Assembly: GCF_000150275.1 (NCBI RefSeq) | Contig: NW_002060943.1 | Location: 2,446,462 to 2,510,461, forward strand | Direction of reading: 5' to 3' | Source of the DNA: Trichoplax adhaerens | Taxonomy: Eukaryota > Placozoa > Uniplacotomia > Trichoplacea > Trichoplacidae | DNA: 64,000 nucleotides | Shown here: positions 38,222 to 50,230 of the stretch, in pieces | Layout of the letters: every line of letters begins with the position of its first letter | How positions within the stretch are numbered: the stretch's first letter is position 1 | Notes under the pieces: model-generated | Seen by the model: only the letters and a program-made list of their open reading frames with translations | The model's database searches: none | What the model was told of the DNA's origin: nothing | Made by a program: the position numbers and the translations under genes

Positions 38222-38299
38222 TTAAAGTCGGTAAACTCGTACTTGTCCCTTGGAATGCTAGTCCCATCTTCGAAAGCGGTGTGTAACGATAGATTTTAA

Positions 38300-41200
38300 T
38301 TATTTATTGGTAGCAGCTGGGTCGCCTTTCAGTTCTTCATTAGCCTAATTTTTTTTGTTAATAGCTGTAAGTGCTTGCAAATACTACAGCAGATACCATC
38401 CTAAAGAAAATACTAACCCCAGTATCTTCATCGCTAAGTAATAGAAATGCCTCCGGATGCTTCTTTCTGAGAGCTTGATAGCGAGCTTTCTTGTAGTACT
38501 ATAAGATACATTGAAGACAAGTTGTTTCATTTCCGTCAGAGTAAATTTATACCAACACAATTAACTTACAATTCCGAGACTTTTCCAATCAAGCATATCA
38601 CTTAAACGTTCAGTACGATTTCTTTGGATTATGCGTTGTCTCCTCGACATTTTACAGAAATCGAATAGTATCTATAAAAATATTTTAGTTTTACATAACA
38701 TCAGTTTTTAAGAATGAATATCTAACATTGTTGATTGTTAAAGTTCTAAACTTACATCAGCCAGTTCCTGAATAGACTCATCGACGCCTTTATACCGACG
38801 ATCCACAATATAAATCCCGTAAGAGGAAGGATCTCTTAAATGTTCTCCCATAAAGCTACCAAAACCTGACAAGTTCGTGGTTACTGAAGGAATGCCCATC
38901 ACGGTACATTCAGCTAAATAAAATATACGTAAACGGAAGAATTAAGATACTAATAAGTACCGTAACAAAATATTAGCAAATTCTATTTCACATTTATACT
39001 ACACATATTTGTAGTCATTTTCGTAGTAACATGCGTATACATTAAATTGTGAACTATTAGTGATTGAATAGAAAAAACACGATAAATGATCCTACACTAT
39101 CAGCATAAATTAAACCTGGTGTATAACCCCACGGCTCATAGTAGGAAGGGAAAACACCAAGATGGCAGCCTCGTATAAATTCTTCGTAGTCAATGGAAAA
39201 TAATGCATTTGTTGGTGACAGGAATTCAGGATGGAAAATAACCTGATAAAGATTTAGAAATAATGAAGTGGTTCTAAGCTTATTAGATAGCAAATAAATA
39301 AAAAATATTAATTACATACCTTTACTCTATCATTGTGATCGTTGAATAATCTAACTCTTCTAATATGGTTTAATACCAAGTCACCATCACTATCGACTAC
39401 ATTGTGCGTTACAACAGGTGGTAGTTGTGGCCTCTGTTTTATGAAATTGATAAAATAAACTTCTTTATTAACTTCGATTTTATAGCAATTTCTAGACTAC
39501 ATCATTAATGCTTCTTACTTGCGCAGCATAAATACATCGCTTTAATTGTAAAAAGTCGTCTTTATCAAGTAAATCTTTCCCATCTATAATTTCGCCCCTA
39601 AATTTTAAAGTCGTAGTTAGAATAGCTTCACCTTTTTTATCTTGAGTATAATCTAAAACGAAAACTTACATTAAAGCTTTCTCAAACAATTTTGCTCCCA
39701 TCTTGCCTTGTATATGATTAACAATTTCTCTATAAGCAAATTTAAAGTTAAGAAATATCATAAATAGTTAATTGAAAAAGTAATAAAAATCATAGTCACT
39801 TGTTGCAGTGTAACTGTCAAACAATAGATGATCGTTACCTTAACTGCTTGGTAGAAGCCTGACTTTTAAGGGAATCAACGTTGAAATTATTTGTTTTAGT
39901 AGGCATGATGATGAATGCAACAACAGTGTAATCACTTCCAGATGACTATTAATATTAAAATAACATTCATTTTATTGATGAGACCAAATTAAAGCTATCA
40001 ACAATATTTAAAAAAAAATAATGCAATATCAATGATTAAAAAAGATATCCTACCTGCAACATGTAATTTAATCGAGCAAGCGATTCAATGAACATGTCAG
40101 CACCTTTATTGAAATATTCGTATCTAGGATAAGAAATAAAAATATTTATTATAGATAGTGATTTACAATACGTAGAGAAAACTAGGCTAAAGTGAAAATC
40201 ATACCTTCCAGCAATAAAGAAATACAGAGTCTTGTCTAATTTAAAATTGAAATGCCTAACCGAAACATCAGTTTAGATATATGTTTAAGAATGACCTCAC
40301 AATTTGGAATATAAGGCATAAACTCAGAATATAGAAATCGTTAGCTACCCGTGAAAGTGACCACGAATAAATTCATGAATCTTATCTTTAGATTTTGCAT
40401 GAAGGTTTTGGAATTCGTGTAGCGCACTAAAGAGTAAAAGCATAGCGAAAATTATCACGAAAGTGTACATTGCTTCAACACCTACACTCTACATAATATA
40501 AAATTATGAACCTGAATTGCACAACATTAAGTCCATTTGGAGTGACGACATCTAGCAAAATTTGATATATGTAAGCACGATCAATCTTTTGGTAATTATT
40601 ATAAGTAACTCTACTAATTCAGTGATAGCTTAGAAACTAATAACAGTAATTATTCAACCTGGTTTCTTTTTCAGTAAATGTTCCGCTTCTACAGCCGTAA
40701 TCTGTGATACGGTGGTGAAAATGTCAGCTAATGATACTCCAGCACGTTCTAAGCAGTAACGATGATAAATACCACGATCGCCAGCTTCCTGCATTTTACG
40801 TAATTGATTAATCATAATTATTAAATTAATCATTTATGCAATGCAAACAGTATTTATATTAAAAAGAATAAATATGTCTATATTTCAAGGATTACACCTC
40901 GACACCACAATAGGGAGTAATTTTAACGATAATATGAATTCATAATGAGAAATACATTACCTTATCAACGTCAAACTAGGAAGGTGTGTCAAGGGGTCCC
41001 CAAAATTTTAAGACGTAGGCCAGTATAATGGTTAGTATTCATTGTGGTGGTAATCAATAACAACGTAAAATAATTATCAGTATTACAGATTAGAAGTAAT
41101 AGCGTATCCAGAGTTTGTTAAACGCTATCTTTGATTAACTTGATGCAGTTATTAAACAAGATTCATTCAGATGTAGGCAGTATTTTGTAGGACACTTACA

Positions 41201-43082
41201 TGAGGTAGATTATTATAGAAATCAACCTGGCCGGCGCACAAGTAACGCCCAAGTAAAGTTGCATGAGTAGTAAACAATGTGGCTACATCCAGAGATTTCA
41301 TTTTGGTCATTATCAAACCAACTGCCGACAACCATTCATGAAAATGTGCAATAACCAAAGCATCCTCAGCTACGCGCTGGCGAAACTAAAGAATCCATTC
41401 AAAGCAATGAGATTATATGCATATTTCCAATGTAAATCATTTACAAGTCACATCTGATCTGTCATCAGTTCATCTTAAAGTAATAGGCGTTATTTACTTG
41501 TCACAGCTTTCTGCGAGGAAACAACTACGAGTGTAATTTTTGAATGCACAATAACTTACCTCACTAAGAAACCAGGTTACTATAAAACCAAATAGTATTG
41601 CATTATCAGTTTCTGAGTCAACAACGTTGGTACTGATATGTGTTTTATCCCATAATTCCTTCTTCCAGGCTTCTAAGGCATGGCGATGAGAATTGATATC
41701 AAATAGGATTACCTGAGGATAACCATCTATAAGCCATCTGCCAACGATCACCTAAATTGCAACCAATAATTTATTTATTTGACTGCAAGAAAAATTCAGT
41801 CTTGTAATTCAAGAGATTTAAAATTGAAATTCTATGCATATACTGTTTATGCGAACGTACGAAGTACCTTAACACCTTTTTCACGCATAGAAGCAACCAC
41901 ATCAGCGATTACTTTATTTTCTGGCTGAATAACTTCTACCTCAGTTCGTACACTCTGTTCATTATAAGGGCCAAGCAAGTAGTAGTGATCGCCCAGTTCT
42001 TCCACTGTCACACCGGCTTTAGTCTTAATTACCGTATAAATGCCACCAACTGCAAGGCAGTAGAAGATATTCTAGTTAGTTATAGTACCCATCAGCAGAT
42101 TTTAATCATATCATTTATTGTTTAGCTGCAAACAAATACAGCATGCTACCGATTAAAGTAGCTGTAAATAACTTTGTAGGTTTTATTGCAGTTTTGTAAT
42201 AACATCTTATTCTGTATTCAAAATCATTTTTATCATGAAAATGATACTATTTCTCTTTCACTGTAGGCATAACCTTTGGATAAGCTTGCATTATAATCAT
42301 CATTATAATCAATCAACCGATCATTATTGCCATTTTTAATCCTGACTAAGTAAGGAACGTTTTATTTCAGAATAGAACATTTCAAGTATTGTAGAAGTTA
42401 TCGTTTGCGGTCAATGATTGCGAATAGCCGTGGTTATAACAAGCTGATCGATTTATTCTAGTACAAGTCTGTAGCACGCTATCCTGGCTACTAAGATACG
42501 AATAATATGACCAATAAGGCTTATCAAGAGACATGCACGTACAGAGCATGAATGCCATCGTGGTTTATTGGCAAGTCGAAATTTATCTGGACTAAAATAG
42601 TGCAAGGTAAACTCTTTTAGGTTACGAATGAACGCCAAGACGACTATCCTATTGCACTATTTGTTAAGTTCATGTACAGAAGCATTGGATAAGCTTTTGA
42701 TCAAGTCTTGCTATCATGATTGTTGGGTAGCAAGTGACTGAAGTGAATTGAGTGGAGGTGCAGGTTCCGACTTAGCATCGGTCTGATAACGGCGATGCCA
42801 TTCTGTTGAATTGTGATCTTGTATCATCTGTCTTATTGTAAGGCGATTTTACTACAGCAATAAAATGTTGTAGTGCAAATATCGTATACGGATGCAATTC
42901 ATTGACTGGGTGCTAATCTCCTTTTACGTGTATCAAACTACATTACCTTTATTAACAACTTCCCAAGCGGTTTCAAAAACATACGGACGTAGACCAGAAA
43001 CGTCGCCTCCAGTTAACTGTAGTTTCATTCCTCCAATATTGGCAGAATTAGCACGGATTAGCTCGCTTTGCTTATTCTCCAT
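38300..43082 (-). CDS. GYS: Glycogen [starch] synthase, GT3 family, 650 aa
   Basis: Cytosolic enzyme that extends glycogen alpha-1,4 chains from UDP-glucose. Nineteen exons, gene order: 42947-43082, 41868-42049, 41560-41751, 41200-41385, 40961-40975, 40659-40788, 40512-40551, 40349-40426, 40205-40255, 40054-40123, 39839-39945, 39670-39729, 39519-39597, 39320-39433, 39116-39242, 38756-38913, 38570-38671, 38418-38498, 38300-38344. Visible: [14 protein letters not shown] (UDP-glucose site, about 40-53), [60 protein letters not shown], and the E-x7-E pair E516/E524 split by intron 15. The glucose-6-phosphate-responsive Arg cluster [14 protein letters not shown] is intact at 585-598. Exon 5 is only 15 nt (FDVDK). 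The C-terminus stops about 50 residues after the Arg cluster, so the long Ser-rich regulatory tail of vertebrate GYS1 (737 aa) is missing. Confidence 0.96.
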
Positions 43083-43296
43083 CTTGAATGAATTATTACT
43101 GTATTAATGATGAAAAATCGTCGATGATCTGCAATTCCTCCTGCTGCTTCGCCCTCTCAGCCGGAATGACGATGAACTTGTGTCTACGTGACGTAGCTGA
43201 CACTTGGGGTGAGATTGACTGCATGGTCAACGACTCACGGGCTCGCCTTCAATTGTCGCTATTGTCATACACAGTATGATACATTGGAGTTGAAGT

Positions 43297-43620
43297 ATAG
43301 TACTGTAGACAGTATTTCTGATTGTCCTAGTGTACACAGTGCAACAGCAGAGGGTTTATTTTTTTTTTTTTTACCTTTAAACTTTCAACTACAGTAATAC
43401 TGTACAGTACAGTACATCAACATGGTTTTAATCCATTCAATACAAGTTACTAAAGTACAGTAGTTAGGACATAACAGAAAAACTTTTACCAAGATGATTG
43501 ACTGCTAAAGAATGGTCTGAACCCACGCGTCTCCAGTACAGTACAGTACAGTACAGTACAGTACTTACTCTTCACAGTACATAGTACGGTCGAGCCATTG
43601 TACCTTACAGTACTGTACAG
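43297..43620. promoter_or_regulatory. CAGTA/GTACTGTAC cluster upstream of glycogen synthase
   Basis: TAGTACTGTAGACAG near 43298, ACAGTAATACTGTACAGTACAG (43391-43412), a (GTACA)n run at 43533-43565, and TTACAGTACTGTACAG ending at 43620. It lies 215-540 bp before the start codon. A poly-T run sits at about 43350-43371. Confidence 0.45.
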
Positions 43621-43669
43621 CCAATCACGCACTCTTGCACGTTCAGTTCACGCCGTACTAGTGGGACCT

Positions 43670-44955
43670 TCGGTAGAGAGCAATTGACGGGTTCAACCGT
43701 AGGAGTACAGTACAGTAGAAAGGTTTGATAGTGTTCCCTATGGATCAGCAGCGTTGGCGATGCAAAACTGTTTGTGCCCTCGACACTCCTTTTCAGCTAT
43801 CAAAAGAGCTTCCAATTTATTATTAATTTAATTAATATTCGCTCTTAACCCATCAATAAATGTCATAAACAAGCTTTGACAAATGGGATTCGGATAAGTT
43901 TTTGTCAAGTCTTCCCCTTGACAGTAATTCCTCAGGTAGAGAGGGATTGACGGCTTCAACTGTACGAGTACAGTAGAACAGTGCTCCCCATGGATCCGCG
44001 TTCGCGGTGCAAATCAGATTGTGCCCTCGACACACCTTTTCAGCTATCAAAAGAGCTTCCAATTTTCCGCTGCTCGTATTCGCTCTCAACCGATCAATAA
44101 AAATCATAAACAAGCTTTGACAAATGGGATTCGGATAAGTTTTTGCCAAGTCTTCCCCTTGACAGTAATTCCTCAGGTAGAGAGGGATTGACGGCTTCAA
44201 CTGTACGAGTACAGTAGAACAGTGCTCCCATGGATCCTCGTTCGCGGTGCAAATCAGATTGTGCCCTCGACACACCTTTTCAGCTATCAAAAGAGCTTCC
44301 AATTTTCCGCTGCTCGTATTCGCTCTCAACCGATCAATAAAAATCATAAACAAACCTTGACAAATGGGATTCGGACAAGTTTTTGTCAAGTCTTCCCCTT
44401 GGTAGTAACTCCTTAGGTAGAGAGGGATTGACAGGTTCAACTGTACGAGTACAAGGTTGGATAGTGTTCCCTAGTGCTCCCCATGCATCCTCGTTCGCGG
44501 TGCAAATCAGATTGTGCCCTCGACATACCTTTTCAGCTATCAAAAAGGTCTTCCAATTTTCCGCTGCTCGTATTGGCTCTCAAACGATCAATAAAAATTA
44601 GAAACGAGCCTTGACAAATGGGATTCGGACAAGTTTTTGTCAAGTCTTCCCCTTGACAGTAACTCCTTAGGTAGAGAGGGATGGACGGCTTCAACCGTAC
44701 GAGAATACAGTACTGTAGTATAAGGTTGGATAGTGTTCCCTAGTATTCCACATAGATCCGCGTTCGCGGTGCAAAACAGATTGTGCCCTCGACACACCTT
44801 TTCAGCTATCAAAAGAGCTGCCAATTTTCCGCTGTACTTATTTGCTCTCAAACGATCAATAAAAATTATAAACAAACCTTGACAAATGGAATCTATTGGA
44901 TTCGGACAAGTTTATGTCAAGTCTTCCCCTTAACAGTAACTCATTCCTAATTACG
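43670..44955. repeat. Five-copy tandem array, 240-269 bp units, upstream of GYS
   Basis: TGTGCCCTCGAC occurs at 43773, 44020, 44260, 44513 and 44782 (spacings 247, 240, 253, 269). Each unit contains a TCAGCTATCAAAA block, a hairpin in which TTGACAAA is followed by TTTGTCAA, and most carry GTACGAGTACAGTA. Copies 2 and 3 are nearly identical; copy 1 is more diverged. Because 240 is divisible by three, a stop-free reverse frame of up to 195 codons runs through two units; this is not considered a gene. Confidence 0.95.
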
Positions 44956-45143
44956 GTGGAATGTGAAGCCACAATACAGTAGATGCAAATTTGGGTTTGC
45001 TCGCGCTCTGAAATCTGCTTGAGATCGATCTCATTAAGCTGGTTGGTTTTCCGCAGTTTGCGCATTTAAAAATTATCAATAAAAATGGCAAACTTGCCGT
45101 GATCACCGCATATAAATTCCTCCTACTCTAACAGTAAATAATA

Positions 45144-45545
45144 CTAGCAATGCATACTGCTTAAAACTACACTTGCAACAGTACCGCAAATATCATTGTA
45201 AAAGCAGAATGTACTGGCACTATCAGATATCAAATGGCTTTTTATCAATAAGTTTTGCAGTTGTCGACTGATAATAATGCTTCTCGCAATGGTAGCATTT
45301 TGCAGTATCCTAATCCAACAGGTTTTCAGCAAGATGGTTTTAGTCCTATTAATAGTATCTGCAGTGCTGTAAGTCATGTTAACCACTGCGAGAGCATCTG
45401 GCTTACTTATACAGAACTCATCAATGTTATCAAGTCTAAAGCACCGCCGAGTGGGCTTTGCGTGAATTTGCTCAGTAATTTCGAGAATTGACGAGCTAGT
45501 GCAGTACATGCAGTCCTGCCACAAAGACCATAAATTGACAACCAT
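45144..45545 (-). other. Overlapping unassigned ORFs on both strands
   Basis: A 133-codon reverse ORF overlaps a 78-codon forward ORF (45255-45491). The forward frame follows an acceptor-like TTTTGCAG at about 45252 and reads as soluble protein (SILQYPNPTGFQQDGFSP), so it could be a lone or decayed exon. The reverse frame shows no motif. No splice partner was found for either. The segment is less AT-rich than its flanks. Which strand, if any, codes is undecided. Confidence 0.2.
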
Positions 45546-48500
45546 TTAAAAATAATAAATACCCTAAACAATTTTCTGTTAGTGGTCCATGATTTTATAC
45601 TTGAAAATAAAAAAATTGGCTATACCTGTATTTAGATTATACGATATAGAAACTCCATAAATATGCTGATGCCATTCATTAATAATGTCAATAACTTATA
45701 TAACCATGTATTGTTTTAGAAACTTTTTCAGCAAATGAGCTCAATACTCTATGAAGATAGAAGACCAAATTGAACCTCACCAAAATACTTTAATACACTC
45801 ATACATTATCCATTAACTAGGTATCAACCCTAAGCAATAGACAGGAGAGATTAATATTAACAGTAAATAAAATGTAGCGTGGATAGTGTTGACTGTATTT
45901 TACGGTAGTTACGGCACTGTTACTGAATCGATTTGACGCCAATTAATCTTATAGTAATCACGAGCAGCGTTGATATGTTGATATCTTATCATTGTGTTGC
46001 CTCTTGAATTTAACCATTATGAAATGTAATTTTAAAAATGGCATGCATTAATTTGAATTCCGAGTCCGTATAAACGAACTAACTGCTAATGTTCTATATA
46101 CGAGATAGACAATCTGCAATGGTTAATGGCTCCGAGACGAATCCTTGAACTATTCACCAACGATCTGCTTATTGATGAAAAGAGACTAACTTAGATATTT
46201 TGCTTACAAGATTTATGTACCAGTTTAATTGTCTGTAACTACTACTTAGAGATATAGTTAAATATATATTAGTAACAAGGCGGTAAAGATATACATTCAA
46301 GATTATATTATTAGAGAAATTAAATCTTGTAATGATACTACCATTCATGGACTAGTTCTAAATTGCGACAGATATTATAGGATCCTCTTTTGATACACGC
46401 TATAGCGTCCATGATGATACTTCTATTATTGTGCTGATAATTTTATTTGCCAGATGTTATCATAATCACCACGAATTAATGCATGCTTACCCAGTTTCAA
46501 GTGTAGTGCTTACGTAATTAGCGATCACAACAGCAATGTCAATAAAATCATCATTATACAACATAATACATATCTAGAATACGAATGATATATTATACCT
46601 TATAGGCCTGAATTTTAATTTAAATTTCTCATTATCATGATAATGTAAAACACCTTAGCAACTGCCAGCAAGCAGCTATTGGATATCCAATCAAGTTGAT
46701 CAGTTCAAAATAACAATACAGTTCTATCTCTGTTATTCTTGAACGCAAACTGGATCAATACACATTACAATATAATCCACACTATCCTTTCTCTTTATTG
46801 AAATAGTTATCCTATGATTTCTCTGTGTAACGCTAACAACTGTTTTGACAGCGAATTGTCTACTGTTCCGGTTATGCTTGCTAACAAACTTCTTCACTTT
46901 GTGACTGAGCAACAGATTTTTCAGATTGGAAACAACCGCTGGTAGCGATTTTGCAGGGCTTTGGTATAGACCGTCTGTCAATCTTTAGCGAATTTTCAAA
47001 CTCTTAAATTAAAAATAATATCGCCATTGAAAGGAAGTAAGTCAATTCATTGTTTAAGACCTGCAGCATCAGTTACAATCTATGCTATTTCGTCAAAATT
47101 GAGTAATTCAAGATTTGAACTTTCCTATCATTTTTAGTAGTGGTATTTTAAAAATTGTTTATCATAGTTATTAGCTGTATGGAACTGGAGTACATTTGAG
47201 GATATAGTAAATATGTTAGGTGCACACAATTCAACAAACACTATCAACTGTACTTACAATGATGGTAAATAGTTTTACTACTAATGGCTGACTTACAAGT
47301 GCAGTACAATAATCCACGCATATGTTCACATAGAGTCCATGTTACGGACGAAACGGAAACTAACGATCATTTTTAAACCAAACTGACGATATATCGAAAT
47401 TGCTTAATTATTTACAATTATCACAGGCTACTATTAACGCTAGTTGCATATGGGTCTATCAATACTTGGCATGGATCTTATCTTACACTCTAATCATTTC
47501 CTTGCATACTATTACAAGCATGAAATGAGTCCAATAGGCATACTTTTCCTTGAAAACTTATTTGCGTGCAATCATTAGTGATAACTATCTCTAATTAAAT
47601 AGGTATCTATTAAAGAAGTGACAGATATGATTTTTATCCGTGTAATAATGATACCTTCTCTGAAAATATTTCATCAAATGGTACATTAACTTTGCTTTAC
47701 TGGTATCTAAATCTTTGTTTAGTGAATCTTTAACATGAAAACCATCTTCATAGTTTTTATGTTTCCTTTATTTTATAAGCAATCTACAATAATTTTCTCT
47801 ATTATCAACTGAGTGTTGTGAGACAATTTTCAAAAGTGAAAGACAAATTTCAAGATTAAATGGTTAGAATATGCTAAAATACTGATATCGATAATATAGA
47901 ACACACTAGTGATCAGATCTAAGTCCGTGTTTTATCATCAGTCCAAATCAAAGCACATAACCATTGATGTAATCGCCGAAATTGAAGCAGCACTGCACAA
48001 CATAACTACTGCATCATCGCAATAACACTTAATGTACGTCTAAAATCCTCAGCAAAGATGGCAGAAATTTGTAAAAATAGCGCGCATTTCTTATCATAAA
48101 TATAAATAGAATAATATAAGTGTATTAGAACTGTATTCTCTCATCATGAAATGGAATACAAGCTAAGCTGTTTCCTGCCTAATTCTTGTAAAGTTAACTT
48201 TCTAGAATCTTTCTTTGGCCCTAAACTACATCACTATTAGATCAGCAAGTCAAAAATTAGTATAGCAACTAATAAATTAATATCTTGCTGATTACATTAA
48301 TAACATAGCGCATTCCAAGATTGCTCATATCGTAAATTGGCTCAAGCTTTTCTACATCCATTTTATAACGACGTCATAAAGTCTTGCTTACTATGATATG
48401 AAATGATCTAATTTAATCCTAATCTGCGTACTAACTGCAGAGTTTACTTTGAATACTACTTCTCAGAAGTCTGATATGTAATACTAAATAGTGCTAAGGT

Positions 48501-49873
48501 AATATATTAATGACATTAGCATTAATTAGAAAATCTCTATTATGCTTGATCTTGTGTGCTTACTGCCTACAAGTTTCAATTTGAGCTATGGTAGGAAAAG
48601 CATTATGTCTTCAGCTTCCAGCACAGTGAAGTGGACATGTTATATTTATCATTGTAACACATATAACCACTCAACAAAACTTGCAAAATTATCTTGTAAA
48701 GCTGAAAATAAATATCTAGTAGTATATCGACGCCTGCCTATTCTCAACATCCTCTAAACCTTTCCGAAATTTTAAAAATAAAGAGGAAGCAAATAACAAT
48801 ATCCTGTCCTTAGCTTAGAGTAATATGCGTGGATGCTTTTACAGGTAATTTTGGTAGCCGACTCGAGGGTGGTGTAGGTTTTGCGTAGATTTAGGCCGTA
48901 ATATCCAAAATTTCCATAATATTATCAGTAGTATGACGAGAATCCTGACTGTTGCTTCATATCAATGCAGTTCAAATGCTTATCGATTACGTATACTTTG
49001 ATTAAGCCAGTTCTTTAACTTCTATCATCCCTCAAGGGTATAATATTAGTCTATTATGCTACTTACGACGCCCGGAGTAACTCCAATTATGCCGCTATAA
49101 AATTGTGAATACATTGGTCATTGGTCGAGCTAATATTGCACAAATTGAATTCAATCCTGAAATAACCCTTATTTTACTGTATTAAGTCTCGATTCCTAGA
49201 GCTATCAATATTCACTACCAGTAGTATGATTTAAAAATCCACACAGCTGCTAAGAATCTTTCGATATTACCCTTAGCACTCGTATCTGGGAGTCAATATG
49301 CACTGTGAGATCCCAATTTCACTGCTATTACCATTGCGTTAAATTTTATGTAATTTTAAGCCTTTCTATCTGTTGTTACCTTATTTTCATGGAGTAAAAA
49401 GAATTCCGTATCTGATAATGTTTCTTTCCTGCTCTTTAATATTTAAATTATCATTATAAACTTAAAGATTCAAATAGATAACATAATTCGATCGTTGTCT
49501 TCATTTTTTATTGTAAACAAACAAGCTATTACTACCCAAGCTTAAGCTGTCAAAAAATTGTTTTGCTGTTTCATACATAACTGAATTGTGAAGAATAATA
49601 TTGCAAAGGGATTGAACAATAAATAGGCGAAACCATCGGCTAATGAACAAATTCTATACAATCAACTCGTATAGATCTTTCACATAAGCAGCTTTTAAAA
49701 GTAGTGGTTATGAATTAATTACTATGCAACTTTTATTTGTAAAAATCGATCAAGATACCAATAATTGTTATTATCACAATAATTATTATGTGCGAAACAC
49801 TATATCGCTACTCACAGTTAGCTTTATACAGTACATATTTGATGATGTTAACAATAGCATTATTTTCCCTTTA
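45546..49873. other. Gene-poor stretch
   Basis: About 4.3 kb without a recognised exon. A reverse ORF at 46733-46981 (82 codons, moderately polar, Lys/Val-rich) and a forward ORF at 48542-48757 have no known motif and no splice partners. Upstream exons of the acidic coiled-coil gene may be hidden here. Confidence 0.4.
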
Positions 49874-50230
49874 GTGACAGAGCTAGATGAAATGAAGTCT
49901 AACGAAACAAGCCAAGGCCTATCTGAAGAAACTTTACAAAGAATTAATAAACTGATTAAAGAACGAGTCGAAACATATTTCGAAGAATTAGATCAAAAGC
50001 TGAAAAATGGAGAAAAAATAAACGCCGATTTGAAAGATATTGAACCAAGGGATGAGATTAAAGAATATTTTAGGACCATGACAGAAGGTCTAAAACAGAA
50101 AATAGCGCAACCAGAAATGGAATACGAAGGTGAATTGGTTGACCAACATGTAACCGATGGAGAGGAATATGACGAAACTTATGATGAAAACATGGTGGAA
50201 GGTAATGAAGACGAAGAAGAATTTTATTAA
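49874..50230 (+). CDS. Acidic coiled-coil protein, terminal or single exon
   Basis: Family not recognised. Two readings are possible: a last exon starting after the acceptor TTTCCCTTTAG (exon from 49874), or an intronless gene starting at ATG 49892 (112 aa). The protein is strongly amphipathic and charged: SEETLQRINKLIKERVETYF (helix), then a Lys/Glu-rich linker, EYFRTMTEGLKQKIA, and a very acidic tail (YDETYDENMVEGNEDEEEFY at the C-terminus). Codon use and charge differ sharply from the hydrophobic, AT-rich translation just upstream (49724-49873), which I read as intron or 5' flank. An AATAAA overlaps the end of the stop codon. Localisation and role cannot be inferred; acidic tails of this kind occur in many cytosolic and nuclear chaperone-like proteins. 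Confidence 0.55.
   Translation: MTELDEMKSNETSQGLSEETLQRINKLIKERVETYFEELDQKLKNGEKINADLKDIEPRDEIKEYFRTMTEGLKQKIAQPEMEYEGELVDQHVTDGEEYDETYDENMVEGNEDEEEFY

Larger units (their letters stand above)
37372..38299. other. Convergent 3' flanks of FYV7 and glycogen synthase
   Basis: No exon was recognised. The region holds candidate poly(A) signals for both genes (37453-37458 on +, 38216-38221 on -) and otherwise unremarkable AT-rich sequence. Confidence 0.45.

Noticed and set aside
43853-45065. Several reverse-strand ORFs (up to 195 codons) with internally repeated protein sequence
   Set aside because: They are open only because the 240-269 bp DNA repeat lacks stops in that frame. Different copies are open in different frames, there is no signal peptide or domain, and frames break between units.
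49724-49873. N-terminal extension of the acidic coiled-coil ORF
   Set aside because: Its translation is Asn/Tyr/Ile-rich like intron sequence and ends at a good acceptor (TTTCCCTTTAG); the coding character begins after it.
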